Assembly: GCA_963840835.1 (NCBI GenBank)
Contig: CAWJAM010000001.1
Location: 186,001-250,000, forward strand
From: Rubrobacter_D sp963840835
GTDB lineage: Bacteria; Actinomycetota; Rubrobacteria; Rubrobacterales; Rubrobacteraceae
Length of the DNA stretch: 64,000 nucleotides
Direction of reading: 5' to 3'
The translations under genes and the position numbers were made by a program. The notes under the pieces are model-generated. The model saw only the letters and a list, made by a program, of their open reading frames with translations. It was not told the origin of the DNA and did not search any database. Below, piece by piece: positions 51,001-58,767 of the stretch (positions are counted from its first letter, which is position 1; each line of letters begins with the position of its first letter).

Positions 51001-51537
51001 GTGGAGACAGACGAGCAACGGATCGGGACGAGCGCGTCCCACATCGCGCCGGGGAGGGGCGGCAAGTCGCTGTGCGTCTTTGGCGAGCTGGTGACATGCA
51101 AGATCACTAGCTACCAGACCGGCGGGGCGTACTCGCTCTTCGCGGTGGTGACGCAGTCCGGAGACGGCCCGCCGCCCCATGTCCAGCACCGTGAAGACGA
51201 AGCTTTCTATGTGCTGGAGGGAGAGTACGAGTTCCTGATCGAAGGCCGCACCAGCAACGCGGGGACCGGGTCACTGATCTACATCCCCAAGGGCAACCTC
51301 CACGCCCACAAGAATGTGGGAGAGACACCCGGCAGGATGCTGGTGAGCCAGACGCCCGGAGGCTTGCACGAGCGGTTTTTCGAGGAAATAGGGGAGGAGA
51401 GGAAGGACGGGTCCACTCGACCCGTCTCCGAGAATCCTCCGGACATGGCAAGGATTGCCAAGATCGCGGCCGAGTACGGCATCGAGATGACGCCCTCTGG
51501 ACGTTCATACATCGCACAGGAAGAGGTGACAGGATGA
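51001..51537 (+). CDS. cupin-2 domain protein
   Basis: 178 aa. The beta-barrel motif 1 PPPHVQHREDEAFYVLEGEYEF carries His, His and Glu metal ligands, and motif 2 GSLIYIPKGNLHAHKN carries the last His. The C-terminal helix IAKIAAEYGIEM is typical of quercetinase-like or isomerase-type cupins of actinobacteria. AAAGGAGATC before GTG 51001. The stop overlaps ATGA of the next frame. Substrate unknown; grouped with an ABM-like gene. Confidence 0.85.
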   Translation: METDEQRIGTSASHIAPGRGGKSLCVFGELVTCKITSYQTGGAYSLFAVVTQSGDGPPPHVQHREDEAFYVLEGEYEFLIEGRTSNAGTGSLIYIPKGNLHAHKNVGETPGRMLVSQTPGGLHERFFEEIGEERKDGSTRPVSENPPDMARIAKIAAEYGIEMTPSGRSYIAQEEVTG

Positions 51538-51605
51538 GTACTTCCGAGTACCTGATTACGAGAGGGAGAGATTCGATCGGGAAGGGCACAAAAGGAGGTA
51601 GTAGT

Positions 51606-51911
51606 GTGTTCGCACGGATGTTTACTATTGAAGGTCACCGCGAGCATCTGGACGAATTCGCGCGCCTCGGGGAGAAGAAGATCCTGTGGGCGCTCCAGCG
51701 GTTTGACGGTTTCGAAGGATTGCTGGTCCTTGCCAACCACCAGAATGGCCAGATACTGATAGTGACTCTTTGGGAGAGCGAGGAAGCGATGCGCAGGAGT
51801 GAGGAGGCTTCGTACTGGTTCCGCGCCTTCAGCGCCGAAGTCGCCGGCGGGGAAGTAATAAGCGTGGAGAGGTATGCGGTCGTCTTCTCGGAAAGGAGGG
51901 CGCAGCATTAA
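51606..51911 (+). CDS. ABM (antibiotic biosynthesis monooxygenase)-like dimeric alpha/beta-barrel protein
   Basis: 101 aa from GTG 51606, chosen for the strong AAAGGAGGTAGTA upstream; ATG 51534 would add 24 residues and overlap the cupin stop. VFARMFTIEGHREHLDEFARLGEKKILWALQRFDGFEGLLVLAN...VTLWESEEAMRRSE is the ABM fold pattern. Members oxidise anthraquinone-like or heme substrates, or act as small-molecule sensors. Confidence 0.75.
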   Translation: MFARMFTIEGHREHLDEFARLGEKKILWALQRFDGFEGLLVLANHQNGQILIVTLWESEEAMRRSEEASYWFRAFSAEVAGGEVISVERYAVVFSERRAQH

Positions 51912-52030
51912 CCGGGATTCGGGATCTTCGCTCCTTAGGAGGAAGATAGCGGAGACCGTGGCCGAGTACGGCATTGAGATACCGTCTCCGCCTGGGGTAG
52001 GCTGGCTTATCGAGAGACACGACCGGAAAG
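51912..52030 (+). pseudogene. relic of a second cupin C-terminus
   Basis: The plus-strand frame reads RRKIAETVAEYGIEIPSP, closely like the end of the 51001 cupin (ARIAKIAAEYGIEMTPSG). Nothing else of a cupin remains. It suggests that a duplicate cupin gene was lost by deletion. Confidence 0.5.
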
Positions 52031-52039
52031 GAGGACGCT

Positions 52040-52366
52040 ATGTCGAGGGCAGGAGAAGTGCCCGCACCCGACCAACAAGAACGGCGCTACGAACAGGTAC
52101 ACGCTAGGGTGCAGGCCCTCAAAGGTTTCTACGTCCACGCGGGCGCCTTCGTAGTAATCAACATCGCCCTGTTCACCATAAACGCGCTTACGGGCGGGCT
52201 CGTGGGCGGAGTGTGGTGGTTCTACTGGCCGCTGATCGGCTGGGGCATCGGTTTGGGGGCGCACGCTCTGGGCGTGTTCGGCTTCAGCGATGGTGGTGGT
52301 CCTTTGGGCCGGGACTGGGAGGAACGAAAGATTAGGGAACTGATGGATAGAGAGCGAGGATCATGA
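52040..52366 (+). CDS. 2TM-domain membrane protein
   Basis: 108 aa: basic N-terminus, helix 1 FYVHAGAFVVINIALFTINAL, a short turn, helix 2 WWFYWPLIGWGIGLGAHALGVFGF, then a charged end (WEERKIRELMDRER). This is the pattern of the small 2TM domain, often found in front of kinases or alone. GAAAGGAGGACGCT before the ATG. Confidence 0.75.
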   Translation: MSRAGEVPAPDQQERRYEQVHARVQALKGFYVHAGAFVVINIALFTINALTGGLVGGVWWFYWPLIGWGIGLGAHALGVFGFSDGGGPLGRDWEERKIRELMDRERGS

Positions 52367-52380
52367 GGAGGGAGACGGTA

Positions 52381-52665
52381 ATGCGCAAGAAGCGTTCTGC
52401 CTCTGAGAGGCAGGCTGCCTTCGGACGGGTAGCGATCGGACGGGTGGCTACCGGGGCTGCGGGGTTCGGGGCTTTAGCGGTTGGGGCGGGCGCAATCGGG
52501 GCCCTGGCGATCGGCGCTCTAGCGATCCGGGCGCTTGCGGTGAAGCGCGGCAGGATCGAGCGTCTCAGCATAGAGGAGCTAGAGGTAGGCAGGCTGCACG
52601 TGAGAGAGCTGGTCGTCGAGCAGGAGCAACCTCCACGCCAAGGCGCATCGTCGCCCCCCTCGTGA
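52381..52665 (+). CDS. small protein with membrane-like Ala/Gly repeat
   Basis: 94 aa from ATG 52381 (GAGGAGGGAGACGGTA upstream; ATG 52363 possible). Middle part is an Ala/Gly/Ile repeat (GALAVGAGAIGALAIGALAIRALAV), then a regular ERLSIEELEVGRLHVRELVV stretch of beta-helix-like periodicity. The tail EQPPRQGASS repeats that of the DoxX-like protein. Unknown function. Confidence 0.55.
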   Translation: MRKKRSASERQAAFGRVAIGRVATGAAGFGALAVGAGAIGALAIGALAIRALAVKRGRIERLSIEELEVGRLHVRELVVEQEQPPRQGASSPPS

Positions 52666-52711
52666 ATAACGCCCCTTCCTCGAGCAACCAAGAAATCGAG
52701 AGAGGAGAGAC

Positions 52712-53137
52712 ATGAGTCCACAGTCGCGCTTGGTGGCAGGCATCGTCCTGATCATCGTCCCCACAGTCGAGATCGGCGGGGCGAGTATCCTCTCGCTGCT
52801 CATAGCCGACCCCGCCTACGCCCAGAACGAGCTCAGGCAGGACCTTTGGCGAGCAGGCCACGCGCACGCTGGCGTGTGGCTGGTCCTCTCTCTTGTGGCT
52901 TTGCGCTACGTGGACGAGGCGATACTATCTGAGGGAATGAGGTGGGTGGTACGCCTAGCCTTTCCGGCTGCGGCGGTCCTCATGGCTCTGGGCTTCTTCC
53001 TCTCTGTGCTCTCCGAGGAGGCGACAGAACCCAACGCGCTGATTTACCTCACCTACGTTGCGGGGGTTGTACTGGCGGTGGGGCTCTTGATCCTAGCAGT
53101 TGGCCTACTCAGAAGCCGGAGGCGCGAGGCCGCCTAG
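52712..53137 (+). CDS. small polytopic membrane protein
   Basis: 141 aa with four hydrophobic segments (GIVLIIVPTVEIGGASILSLL; WLVLSLVALRYVDEA; FPAAAVLMALGFFLSVL; AGVVLAVGLLILAVGLL). A GHAHAG motif between helices 1 and 2 could bind a metal or heme. GAGAGGAGAGAC before the ATG. Unknown family. Last gene of module 4. Confidence 0.65.
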   Translation: MSPQSRLVAGIVLIIVPTVEIGGASILSLLIADPAYAQNELRQDLWRAGHAHAGVWLVLSLVALRYVDEAILSEGMRWVVRLAFPAAAVLMALGFFLSVLSEEATEPNALIYLTYVAGVVLAVGLLILAVGLLRSRRREAA

Positions 53138-53430
53138 CTACCCATCGTACCGTCATGGGGCCAGAGCCCCGAAGGACTCCGGCCCTTTCTCTGGTTCCTA
53201 TCCCCCTAACTTCGCGGAAGGGGATTCCACTAAATTCACCTGACACGAGTGGTTCGCTGGTCCGCTGCACTTCGCTGTAGCCCGCCGATGTTCGACGGCG
53301 GAACGTACCGCCAACGGGCTAGTACAGAGCGGTATGCAGTGGACAAGCTGCTTCGCCAGAGGAGCAAGAAACCGCGTAAATAGGCCGAGTCACCGGACGC
53401 AGTAGGACGGGCTAGGATGCGCGGGATCAA
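53138..53430. other. non-coding end of module 4
   Basis: No gene seen; GC-rich with a small CGGAGTCC/GGACTCCG-like hairpin at 53172. No TGACACC arm before att 4, unlike att 1, 3, 5, 6 and 7. Confidence 0.5.
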
Positions 53431-53477
53431 ACTCGTAATGAGCAGGTCAGCGGTTCGAGTCCGCTCGTCGGCTCTCT
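53431..53477 (+). repeat. att site 4
   Basis: 47 bases of the tRNA-Thr 3' part, identical to att 0 from ACTCG to the end. End of module 4, start of module 5. Confidence 0.88.
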
Positions 53478-53826
53478 ATTTTTGTCCCTTTTCAGGAGAA
53501 ATATAGAATGTCGTCGGTAAATCGAAGTCTGTAGCGAGTTATTTTGCAGTAACGTGACAGTAACCGGCTGAGCTAGCACGCCGCCAACGCTTTGCGATTT
53601 ATTCGCTGATCCGTAAGAATTGACGAGTAGGGATTCGCGCGCTCCCTACTAATGTCCTTCGATTGCCTTGTCGAGGATCTGTGGCGAGGTGCGGTAGCGG
53701 CTGTTATGCCGTTAGGGTATTGGGGGCGATCGCTACATCAGAGAGGCTTCCAGCATAAAGGTATCTTCTCTTATTCTCAATGTTAGACTTTGATGCGCTT
53801 AAATTTGGATAACCTGGAAGGTTTCT
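53478..53826. other. non-coding start of module 5
   Basis: No gene seen. It is AT-richer than its surroundings (about 53480-53560 and 53740-53820), which may hold the promoter of the following gene. No integrase remnant could be recognised. Confidence 0.5.
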
Positions 53827-54077
53827 ATGCAAGACCCTCGAACTGAATACCAGCGATTAGATCAATTCGACCATGGTAATGAGAGTAGCCTGCCCCAAGT
53901 TCATGTTAGGGAGATCGTTGGGGTCTCCGGGAAATTCGGCGATGCCATCTACACCGTCGATCGGCAGTGGCGCTTCAGCTACGCAAATCGCCGCGCACAA
54001 GAGCTCTGGGGCAGTTCCAAAGTAGAGCTGCTGGGGAAGAAAACTGAGGAGGAGAGCACAAGCGCACGGAGGAGGAG
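53827..54077 (+). pseudogene. PAS-domain N-terminal part of a split sensor kinase
   Basis: ATG 53827 opens a frame with a PAS start (VSGKFGDAIYTVDRQWRFSYANRRAQELWGSSKVELLGKK), then the reading changes register. In another frame EHKRTEEEMSESEKFYRLA continues a typical PAS-to-PAS linker. Either a frameshift or an internal deletion removed most of the first PAS domain. Confidence 0.65.
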
Positions 54078-55103
54078 ATGTCCGAGAGCGAAAAGTTCTA
54101 CCGATTAGCTGTTGAGGCTGGCCGGATCGGGACGTGGGACTTGGACCTCCAAACGGAAGAGTGCCTGATCTCCCCTGAAATGGCGGAGCTGATGGACTTC
54201 TCTTCTGACCAGACCGCCGTGCCGGGTGCTCAATGGCGCAAGACAATCGTTCCCGACGATCAGAGCTTGATGTCGTCCACCCTTGCCCCCTCCATCGCTA
54301 GTGATGAGCCCTTCGATCTGGAGTTCAGGATCGCGCTGAAGGACGGGACGCAACGCTGGCTGTATTCGCGTGGGGCCGTGAGCAGGGACGCATCGGGCAA
54401 GGCTCTGCGTATGTATGGCGCCACGATCGACATCACCGAGCGCAAACGGGCGGAAGAGGAGCGGGATCATCTGCGCGCTCGAGAGATCGAGGCGCGCACC
54501 CAGAAAGAGGAACGCCGCAGGATAGCACGGGATCTGCATGACGTAGTTCTCCAGGACCTCGCGGGTGTCCTCCAATCGTTGAGGCTTACCTACCTGCAGA
54601 ACAAGGGCTCGGGGTTGAGGCTTGACCTCGAGGAGGAGCTGGAAGCTTTGGGGCGGGCAACCTTCGGGTTGAGAAACGCCGTTTACGACCTGAGGGGCGA
54701 AAACGAGCGGCCCTTCGTAAAGTCCGTCGAATCATTGGTGGAGCTGAATCGCCGGTTGACACCCGACTGCAGGATAAGGCTGGTCGCCGAGGAAGGGTTC
54801 CCGAACGGGCTTCTCGGAGAGGAAGGTGGGGAGCTGTTGCGCGTAATTCGGGAGGCGCTCACCAACGCCCGGCAGCACTCGGGTGCAAAGAGCGTCGTGG
54901 TGACCCTCAAGGTAGAAGGAAGTGATTTGGTCGCCGAGATCTCAGACGACGGACAAGGTTTCGAATTAGAGGGTACTGCGGGCGTGGGACTGAGCAGCAT
55001 GCAAGAGCGGGCAGCTATGGTCGACGGAAACTTGGAGATCGAAAGCGAGGTAGGGAAGGGGACGAGTGTGCGCTTACGGGTTCCGGTACCACAGGTAGGA
55101 TAG
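54078..55103 (+). CDS. PAS-HisKA_3 sensor histidine kinase
   Basis: 341 aa. A PAS/PAC domain (residues 1-125, WLYSRGAVSRDASGKALRMYGATIDITERKRAEEE) is followed by a coiled helix and the HisKA_3 box RRRIARDLHDVVLQDLAG with the phosphorylated His. The HATPase N-box is REALTNARQH, with G-boxes DDGQGFE and GVGLSSMQER. No membrane segments: a cytoplasmic NarL-type kinase. No response regulator gene lies beside it. Its upstream PAS is in a different frame. Confidence 0.85.
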   Translation: MSESEKFYRLAVEAGRIGTWDLDLQTEECLISPEMAELMDFSSDQTAVPGAQWRKTIVPDDQSLMSSTLAPSIASDEPFDLEFRIALKDGTQRWLYSRGAVSRDASGKALRMYGATIDITERKRAEEERDHLRAREIEARTQKEERRRIARDLHDVVLQDLAGVLQSLRLTYLQNKGSGLRLDLEEELEALGRATFGLRNAVYDLRGENERPFVKSVESLVELNRRLTPDCRIRLVAEEGFPNGLLGEEGGELLRVIREALTNARQHSGAKSVVVTLKVEGSDLVAEISDDGQGFELEGTAGVGLSSMQERAAMVDGNLEIESEVGKGTSVRLRVPVPQVG

Positions 55104-55161
55104 GGATGCCGGGGTAAGGTCTCCCGAAGCGGGCCCGTGTCACGCGGATGCAAGGGCTAAA

Positions 55162-55285
55162 TTGACACCACTCTGATACCACTTCGAGCGCAATACGGTG
55201 CAACACTCAGCAAGGCAGGGAAAGGAAACCCCTCTAAATATGCGGGATTTGTAACCTCGTGCAAGTCCCTGCAACGCTTGACCGA
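55162..55285. repeat. att-flanking arm, module 5 (complete)
   Basis: Contains both period-11 repeats (TTGACACCACTCTGATACC), then GAGCGCAATACGGTGCAACAC, CTAAATATGCGG and the TGCAA words. The arm fragments that begin the two duplicated blocks match this form. Confidence 0.75.
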
Positions 55286-55352
55286 TCACTCGTAAAGAGA
55301 TTAGGAAAGCGGTTCGAGTGAGCTCGTCGGCTCTCTCGAAGGTCGGCTCTCT
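55286..55352 (+). repeat. att site 5 (degenerate, with partial second copy)
   Basis: TCACTCGTAAAGAGATTAGGAAAGCGG, then GTGAGCTCGTCGGCTCTCT; several changes in the T-arm. Eight bases later GGTCGGCTCTCTATTTT repeats the end once more, suggesting two events at the same point. Confidence 0.75.
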
Positions 55353-55572
55353 ATTTTGTTGCGCTTTGCAGGGTAAACTGGTGAAGAAAGAAACGACTCA
55401 ATTCATCGTCCGATCTATTAACACCAAGTCGCTGGGATGTTCGGCCTAGCCACAATTTCCTAGTAAGTGCTAGCGCACAAGCCTCATGACAGAGTCATCC
55501 CCCTGCGCGATGATCTCAGAGTAGCTAGGCAGAGGGCCATGCCTCCTGCGCCTCAGGACCAACGGAGGTAGC

Positions 55573-55977
55573 GTGATAGTGAGCGACTCAACGATATTCG
55601 AATCGGCACAGCGCGACGAGCAGCCCGTACTGGTCAAGCTGTCCGGAGAGTTCGACATCCGATACCTGAGGACGCTCGAGAATATGCTTAGAGATTGCCT
55701 GGCTTCGGGGAGGTCGACGCTCGTCGATCTCTCGGAGGTAACGTTCATGGATTCCCGGTGCGTCTGGGAGTTGGCGGTCTACTACCAGCTCGGCAGAGGG
55801 CGCATCATCCTCTGCAATCCCTCCCAGGACGTAGGGGTTAGCGTGGCAGCGTACGATCTGGAGGATTGGATCGATTTCATCTACACGACCGACCTTAGGC
55901 TTCCGCCAGGCTGCGCCGCGGCGAACATCTCACACAACACGACAATAAAGACGAGGAAAGTAGTCGCCCATGCATAA
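55573..55977 (+). CDS. STAS-domain protein (anti-anti-sigma type)
   Basis: 134 aa; GTG start with ACGGAGGTAGC upstream. PVLVKLSGEFDIRYLRTLENML and TLVDLSEVTFMDSRCVWELAVYY form the STAS core, with Ser in MDS as the possible phosphorylation site. The last 30 residues diverge. It overlaps the PRC-barrel gene by eight bases. A cognate anti-sigma factor is not in the window. Confidence 0.82.
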   Translation: MIVSDSTIFESAQRDEQPVLVKLSGEFDIRYLRTLENMLRDCLASGRSTLVDLSEVTFMDSRCVWELAVYYQLGRGRIILCNPSQDVGVSVAAYDLEDWIDFIYTTDLRLPPGCAAANISHNTTIKTRKVVAHA

Positions 55978-56224
55978 ACTACATACAGCGGTAGGCTCTA
56001 GGGAACGAGGCGGCTCGATGCTGAGCGCCGAGGAATACGCGGGGTATACGCTCTGTGATCCCCAGAAACAGAGGATAGGCCGCACGGAGAGGATCTTTCT
56101 GAATGGGAGAGGCGAGCCGGAATACATCAAGGTGAAGATGGGCTTATTCAGCTTCAAGAGGGTTCTTCTTCCCGTGCAGTCGGTCGCTGCAGACGAGGAG
56201 CGGCGCATCCTGGTACTGCAATGA
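55970..56224 (+). CDS. PRC-barrel domain protein
   Basis: 84 aa; the beta-barrel segment YTLCDPQKQRIGRTERIFLNGRGEPEYIKVKMGLFSFKRVLLPVQSV covers most of it. ATG 55970 overlaps the STAS stop and has GAGGAAAG upstream; ATG 56018 is an alternative start. Small PRC-barrel proteins are common in stress loci of actinobacteria. Confidence 0.78.
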   Translation: MHKLHTAVGSRERGGSMLSAEEYAGYTLCDPQKQRIGRTERIFLNGRGEPEYIKVKMGLFSFKRVLLPVQSVAADEERRILVLQ

Positions 56225-56292
56225 AGCTTCTCACCCCCGAAAACAACACACGAACGCGAGCATAAATCAGTTAAAGAGGGAGACGAAAAGAC

Positions 56293-56598
56293 ATGAGCGA
56301 GGGCATCGATAAAGGTGAAGGTCGCAAGGGGCTGGCGAAGCTACTCGGCGGCAGGATCTCCTGCATCGTGGGTATCCTGTTCGGCGCGGGCGGCATCCTA
56401 TTTGCGCTTCTGGGCGCGAGCGCCAACGTGTCCGCTGGGGCCGTTGGGGCGGCGCTAGGCATCCTAGGCTACTTCCTCGGCGCGAGGCGGCTTGGGGCGG
56501 CGACCATCGTGCTTGGCGTGGTCGCGGTGTTTTTCATGGCCGCCGCCAGCACCGGCCTCATCCCCGGCGTGGCGCCCTTGGGACATGGATACGATTAG
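56293..56598 (+). CDS. small Gly/Ala-rich membrane protein
   Basis: 101 aa with three hydrophobic segments (ISCIVGILFGAGGILFALLGA; VGAALGILGYFLGA; ATIVLGVVAVFFMAAAS). AGGGAGACGAAAAGAC upstream. Same direction as the STAS and PRC genes. Unknown function. Confidence 0.62.
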   Translation: MSEGIDKGEGRKGLAKLLGGRISCIVGILFGAGGILFALLGASANVSAGAVGAALGILGYFLGARRLGAATIVLGVVAVFFMAAASTGLIPGVAPLGHGYD

Positions 56599-56810
56599 TT
56601 CACTGGGTACGTGTCTAAAGTCGGCTATCAACCCGAATGCGTGGAGAAGATGTTCTCCGAGGGCTGCATTCTGTATAAACCCCTTGTGGCCGGGGACGGT
56701 AGCGACTGTTCTGTCGTTAGGGTATAGAGGCGACAGCTACATCTGATCTTGCTGCATATTGGTGCGCGTGAGCGAGGCTTGAGCAATGACCAGCGGCGCG
56801 TAATGCACGC

Positions 56811-56935
56811 TTGACCCTAGTTTGACCCTAGCCCGGACGCAACACCCTGCAATAGTGAGCAATACAGAGAATAGAAAACCCTTTGTTTATGCGGGATTTG
56901 CAAGCTCGTGCAACGCTCAGGAACCACTGACCGCA
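56811..56935. repeat. att-flanking arm, module 6 (different sequence, same spacing)
   Basis: Two direct repeats TTGACCCTAG at 56811 and 56822, period 11, at the position where other arms have TGACACCAC repeats; downstream TATGCGGGATTTGCAAGCTCGTGC is shared. It points to an integrase with a different arm specificity but a related core. Confidence 0.7.
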
Positions 56936-56983
56936 CACTCGTAATGAGAATAGGTCAGCGGTTCGAGTCCGCTCGTCGGCTCT
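56936..56983 (+). repeat. att site 6
   Basis: tRNA-Thr 3' copy with TGAGAATAGG for TGAGCAGG; the T-arm and acceptor are exact. End of module 6. Confidence 0.87.
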
Positions 56984-57058
56984 GCGTTTTCGTAGCCTTC
57001 CGTTCATCATTTCCACGATCCCCGATGAGCCGAAAGGAAGGGCGGCACTAACTGGAAT

Positions 57059-57087
57059 TTGACTTACCTATCGGTAAGTAATATGAT
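57059..57087 (+). promoter_or_regulatory. promoter with TetR-type operator in the spacer
   Basis: TTGACT (57059-57064), 17 bases, TATGAT (57082-57087). TTACCTATCGGTAA (57064-57077), an inverted repeat TTACC/GGTAA, fills the spacer. A near copy, TTACTTATCGGTAG (57767-57780), follows the gene, before the TspO-like operon. The first ATG directly follows the -10 box, so the transcript must start within the coding region and the true start is probably GTG 57097, leaderless. Confidence 0.7.
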
Positions 57088-57096
57088 ATGGCGGTC

Positions 57097-57738
57097 GTGA
57101 GTAGTAAACGCAAGAGCGCAGCTTCGAATGGACGCAAGCGATCAGCGGGCTCCGAGACTCGGGAGCGGATCATGGACGTAGCTGAGACGCACCTGGGTGG
57201 AGGCGGGTACCTGGGAGTTTCGCTGGAGGAGGTCGCCAGGGAGGTCGGCGTCAGCAAGCCCGCTCTGTATTATCACTTCCCTCAGGGCAAAGAGGAGCTT
57301 TTCATCGCGATCGCCCACCGCGCACTTGAGCACCACCGCGAGGGCCTCGAGCGTGCAATCGCCGCCCACGACTCTGGGGCGGCCAAGCTGCGTGCGGTAG
57401 CTCGCTGGCATATGAGCGAGAGCAACCAGGATCACCCCATGGATGAGCTCCGCGATCTCTCGAGGTTCGTCAGTGAGCAGCACCAGGCTGAATTGGCGGA
57501 AGGATTCTTTGGTTCGCTCTACAGGCCGATACACCGAGCCATCTCGTCAGCGGTCGAGTCCGGTGAGTTCTCCGAGAAAAGTCCCAAGCTCTTGACCTGG
57601 GCCTTCCTTAGCCTCCTCTCCGGGATGCTCCAAGTCAACAACATACCAGCCGGACCAACGTTACCGGAGGCCACCCGAACGGCCGAGGGAATGGCAGACC
57701 GTACGGTAGACCTGTTCCTCAACGGGGTGCTGCCATGA
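57097..57738 (+). CDS. TetR-family repressor, probably leaderless
   Basis: 213 aa from GTG 57097 (ATG 57088 lies in the promoter). HTH: RERIMDVAETHLGGGGYLGVSLEEVAREVGVSKPALYYHFPQGKEELFIAIA. The C-terminal domain resembles TetR_C_11-type regulators of TspO or fatty-acid genes (LSRFVSEQHQAELAEGFFGSLYRPIHRAIS). The basic N-terminal stretch SSKRKSAASNGRKRSAG is longer than usual. Operators lie before and after the gene. Confidence 0.88.
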   Translation: MSSKRKSAASNGRKRSAGSETRERIMDVAETHLGGGGYLGVSLEEVAREVGVSKPALYYHFPQGKEELFIAIAHRALEHHREGLERAIAAHDSGAAKLRAVARWHMSESNQDHPMDELRDLSRFVSEQHQAELAEGFFGSLYRPIHRAISSAVESGEFSEKSPKLLTWAFLSLLSGMLQVNNIPAGPTLPEATRTAEGMADRTVDLFLNGVLP

Positions 57739-57757
57739 GAAGAGGTTCTCTTTTTTA
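57737..57757 (+). terminator. short terminator after tetR
   Basis: GAGAA-GAGG-TTCTC followed by TTTTTT. The stem is only five bases, but the T-run is good. Confidence 0.5.
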
Positions 57758-57766
57758 GGCTGCTAC

Positions 57767-57780
57767 TTACTTATCGGTAG
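57767..57780. promoter_or_regulatory. second TetR-type operator
   Basis: TTACTTATCGGTAG, 12 of 14 bases as in the operator before tetR. It lies about 90 bases before the next gene and probably controls it. Confidence 0.6.
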
Positions 57781-57870
57781 GTATATCAGATTACTAAAGG
57801 GTGTAGTGAAGTTTGGTGAGCTAGGCTGAGATGCTGCGAAGACAACGAAGGAGTTAGGAGGAGGTCGAGC

Positions 57871-58677
57871 ATGAGCAAGGGCGCGCGGGTAGATATTGCA
57901 AGGCAGGTCGCTGTCATGTTAGGGGCAATCTTCCAGATCGCGGTCCCGATCTTCACGGGGCCGGCGGTAGGCCGGGTGTCCGGGGAGAACCCGACGCTCG
58001 TCGTACCGACCGACTACGCGTTCGTCATCTGGACCCCCATCTTCCTTTTGGCCCTGATCTACGCGGTGTATCAAGCGTTACCGTCCAACCGGGAGAGCCA
58101 GCTCCTGCGGAAAATCGGGTGGTTCTCCGCCCTGGCTTACTTCTCGAACGGGATCTGGGAGATCGTGTTCCCCGCGCGTGAGTTCGTGCTCTCCCAGATA
58201 GTATTCGTGGGGATCTCTACTGGCGCCGTCGTCGCTTTCGTCCTGCTACAGCGTGGGGCCGGCTCGGGCAGCCGCTTCGACCGCTGGCTCGTCGCGCCGG
58301 CCTTTGGGCTACTAGCCGGCTGGGTCACGGCCGCGTTCTTCATCGGCTTGGTCACGGTCCTCGTGGCCACGGGTGTGTTGAGCGGCGGCATCGGGGAGGC
58401 CATCTTCGGGGCGCTCATGCTGATCGTCGGCGGCGCGGTCGCCTGCGCCGTGATACTGGCCGGGAGGAACGGCCCCGTGCAGGGCTACCTGGCGTACGGG
58501 GGTGCGGTGCTGTGGGCGCTCGCCGGGGTGGTCGCCAATCAGTACCAGAACTCCTTGATCACCTCCTTCACCTCCATCGTCTGTGCTCTGCTGGTCGCGG
58601 CTATCCTCTTCATCGCGCTGCGCCAGTCGGGCGTCAGCGGGGGTGCCGGTCAGCCCTCGAGCCCCAGGGTCGCCTGA
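57871..58677 (+). CDS. TspO/MBR-like membrane protein
   Basis: 268 aa, seven or eight hydrophobic segments. YAFVIWTPIFLLALIYAVYQALPSNRESQLLRKIGWFSALAYFSNGIWEIVF resembles the long actinobacterial form of tryptophan-rich sensory/TspO proteins; the assignment is tentative. TAGGAGGAGGTCGAGC before the ATG. Followed by a paralogue on the same strand. Confidence 0.6.
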   Translation: MSKGARVDIARQVAVMLGAIFQIAVPIFTGPAVGRVSGENPTLVVPTDYAFVIWTPIFLLALIYAVYQALPSNRESQLLRKIGWFSALAYFSNGIWEIVFPAREFVLSQIVFVGISTGAVVAFVLLQRGAGSGSRFDRWLVAPAFGLLAGWVTAAFFIGLVTVLVATGVLSGGIGEAIFGALMLIVGGAVACAVILAGRNGPVQGYLAYGGAVLWALAGVVANQYQNSLITSFTSIVCALLVAAILFIALRQSGVSGGAGQPSSPRVA

Positions 58678-58767
58678 GGTGTCCGACGAATCCGTGCACG
58701 ACGACCACTTGCGGGTGAAGAGACAAGCGGGTGGCAAGAGCGAGAATATCGAGGAGGTAGATCGTGG

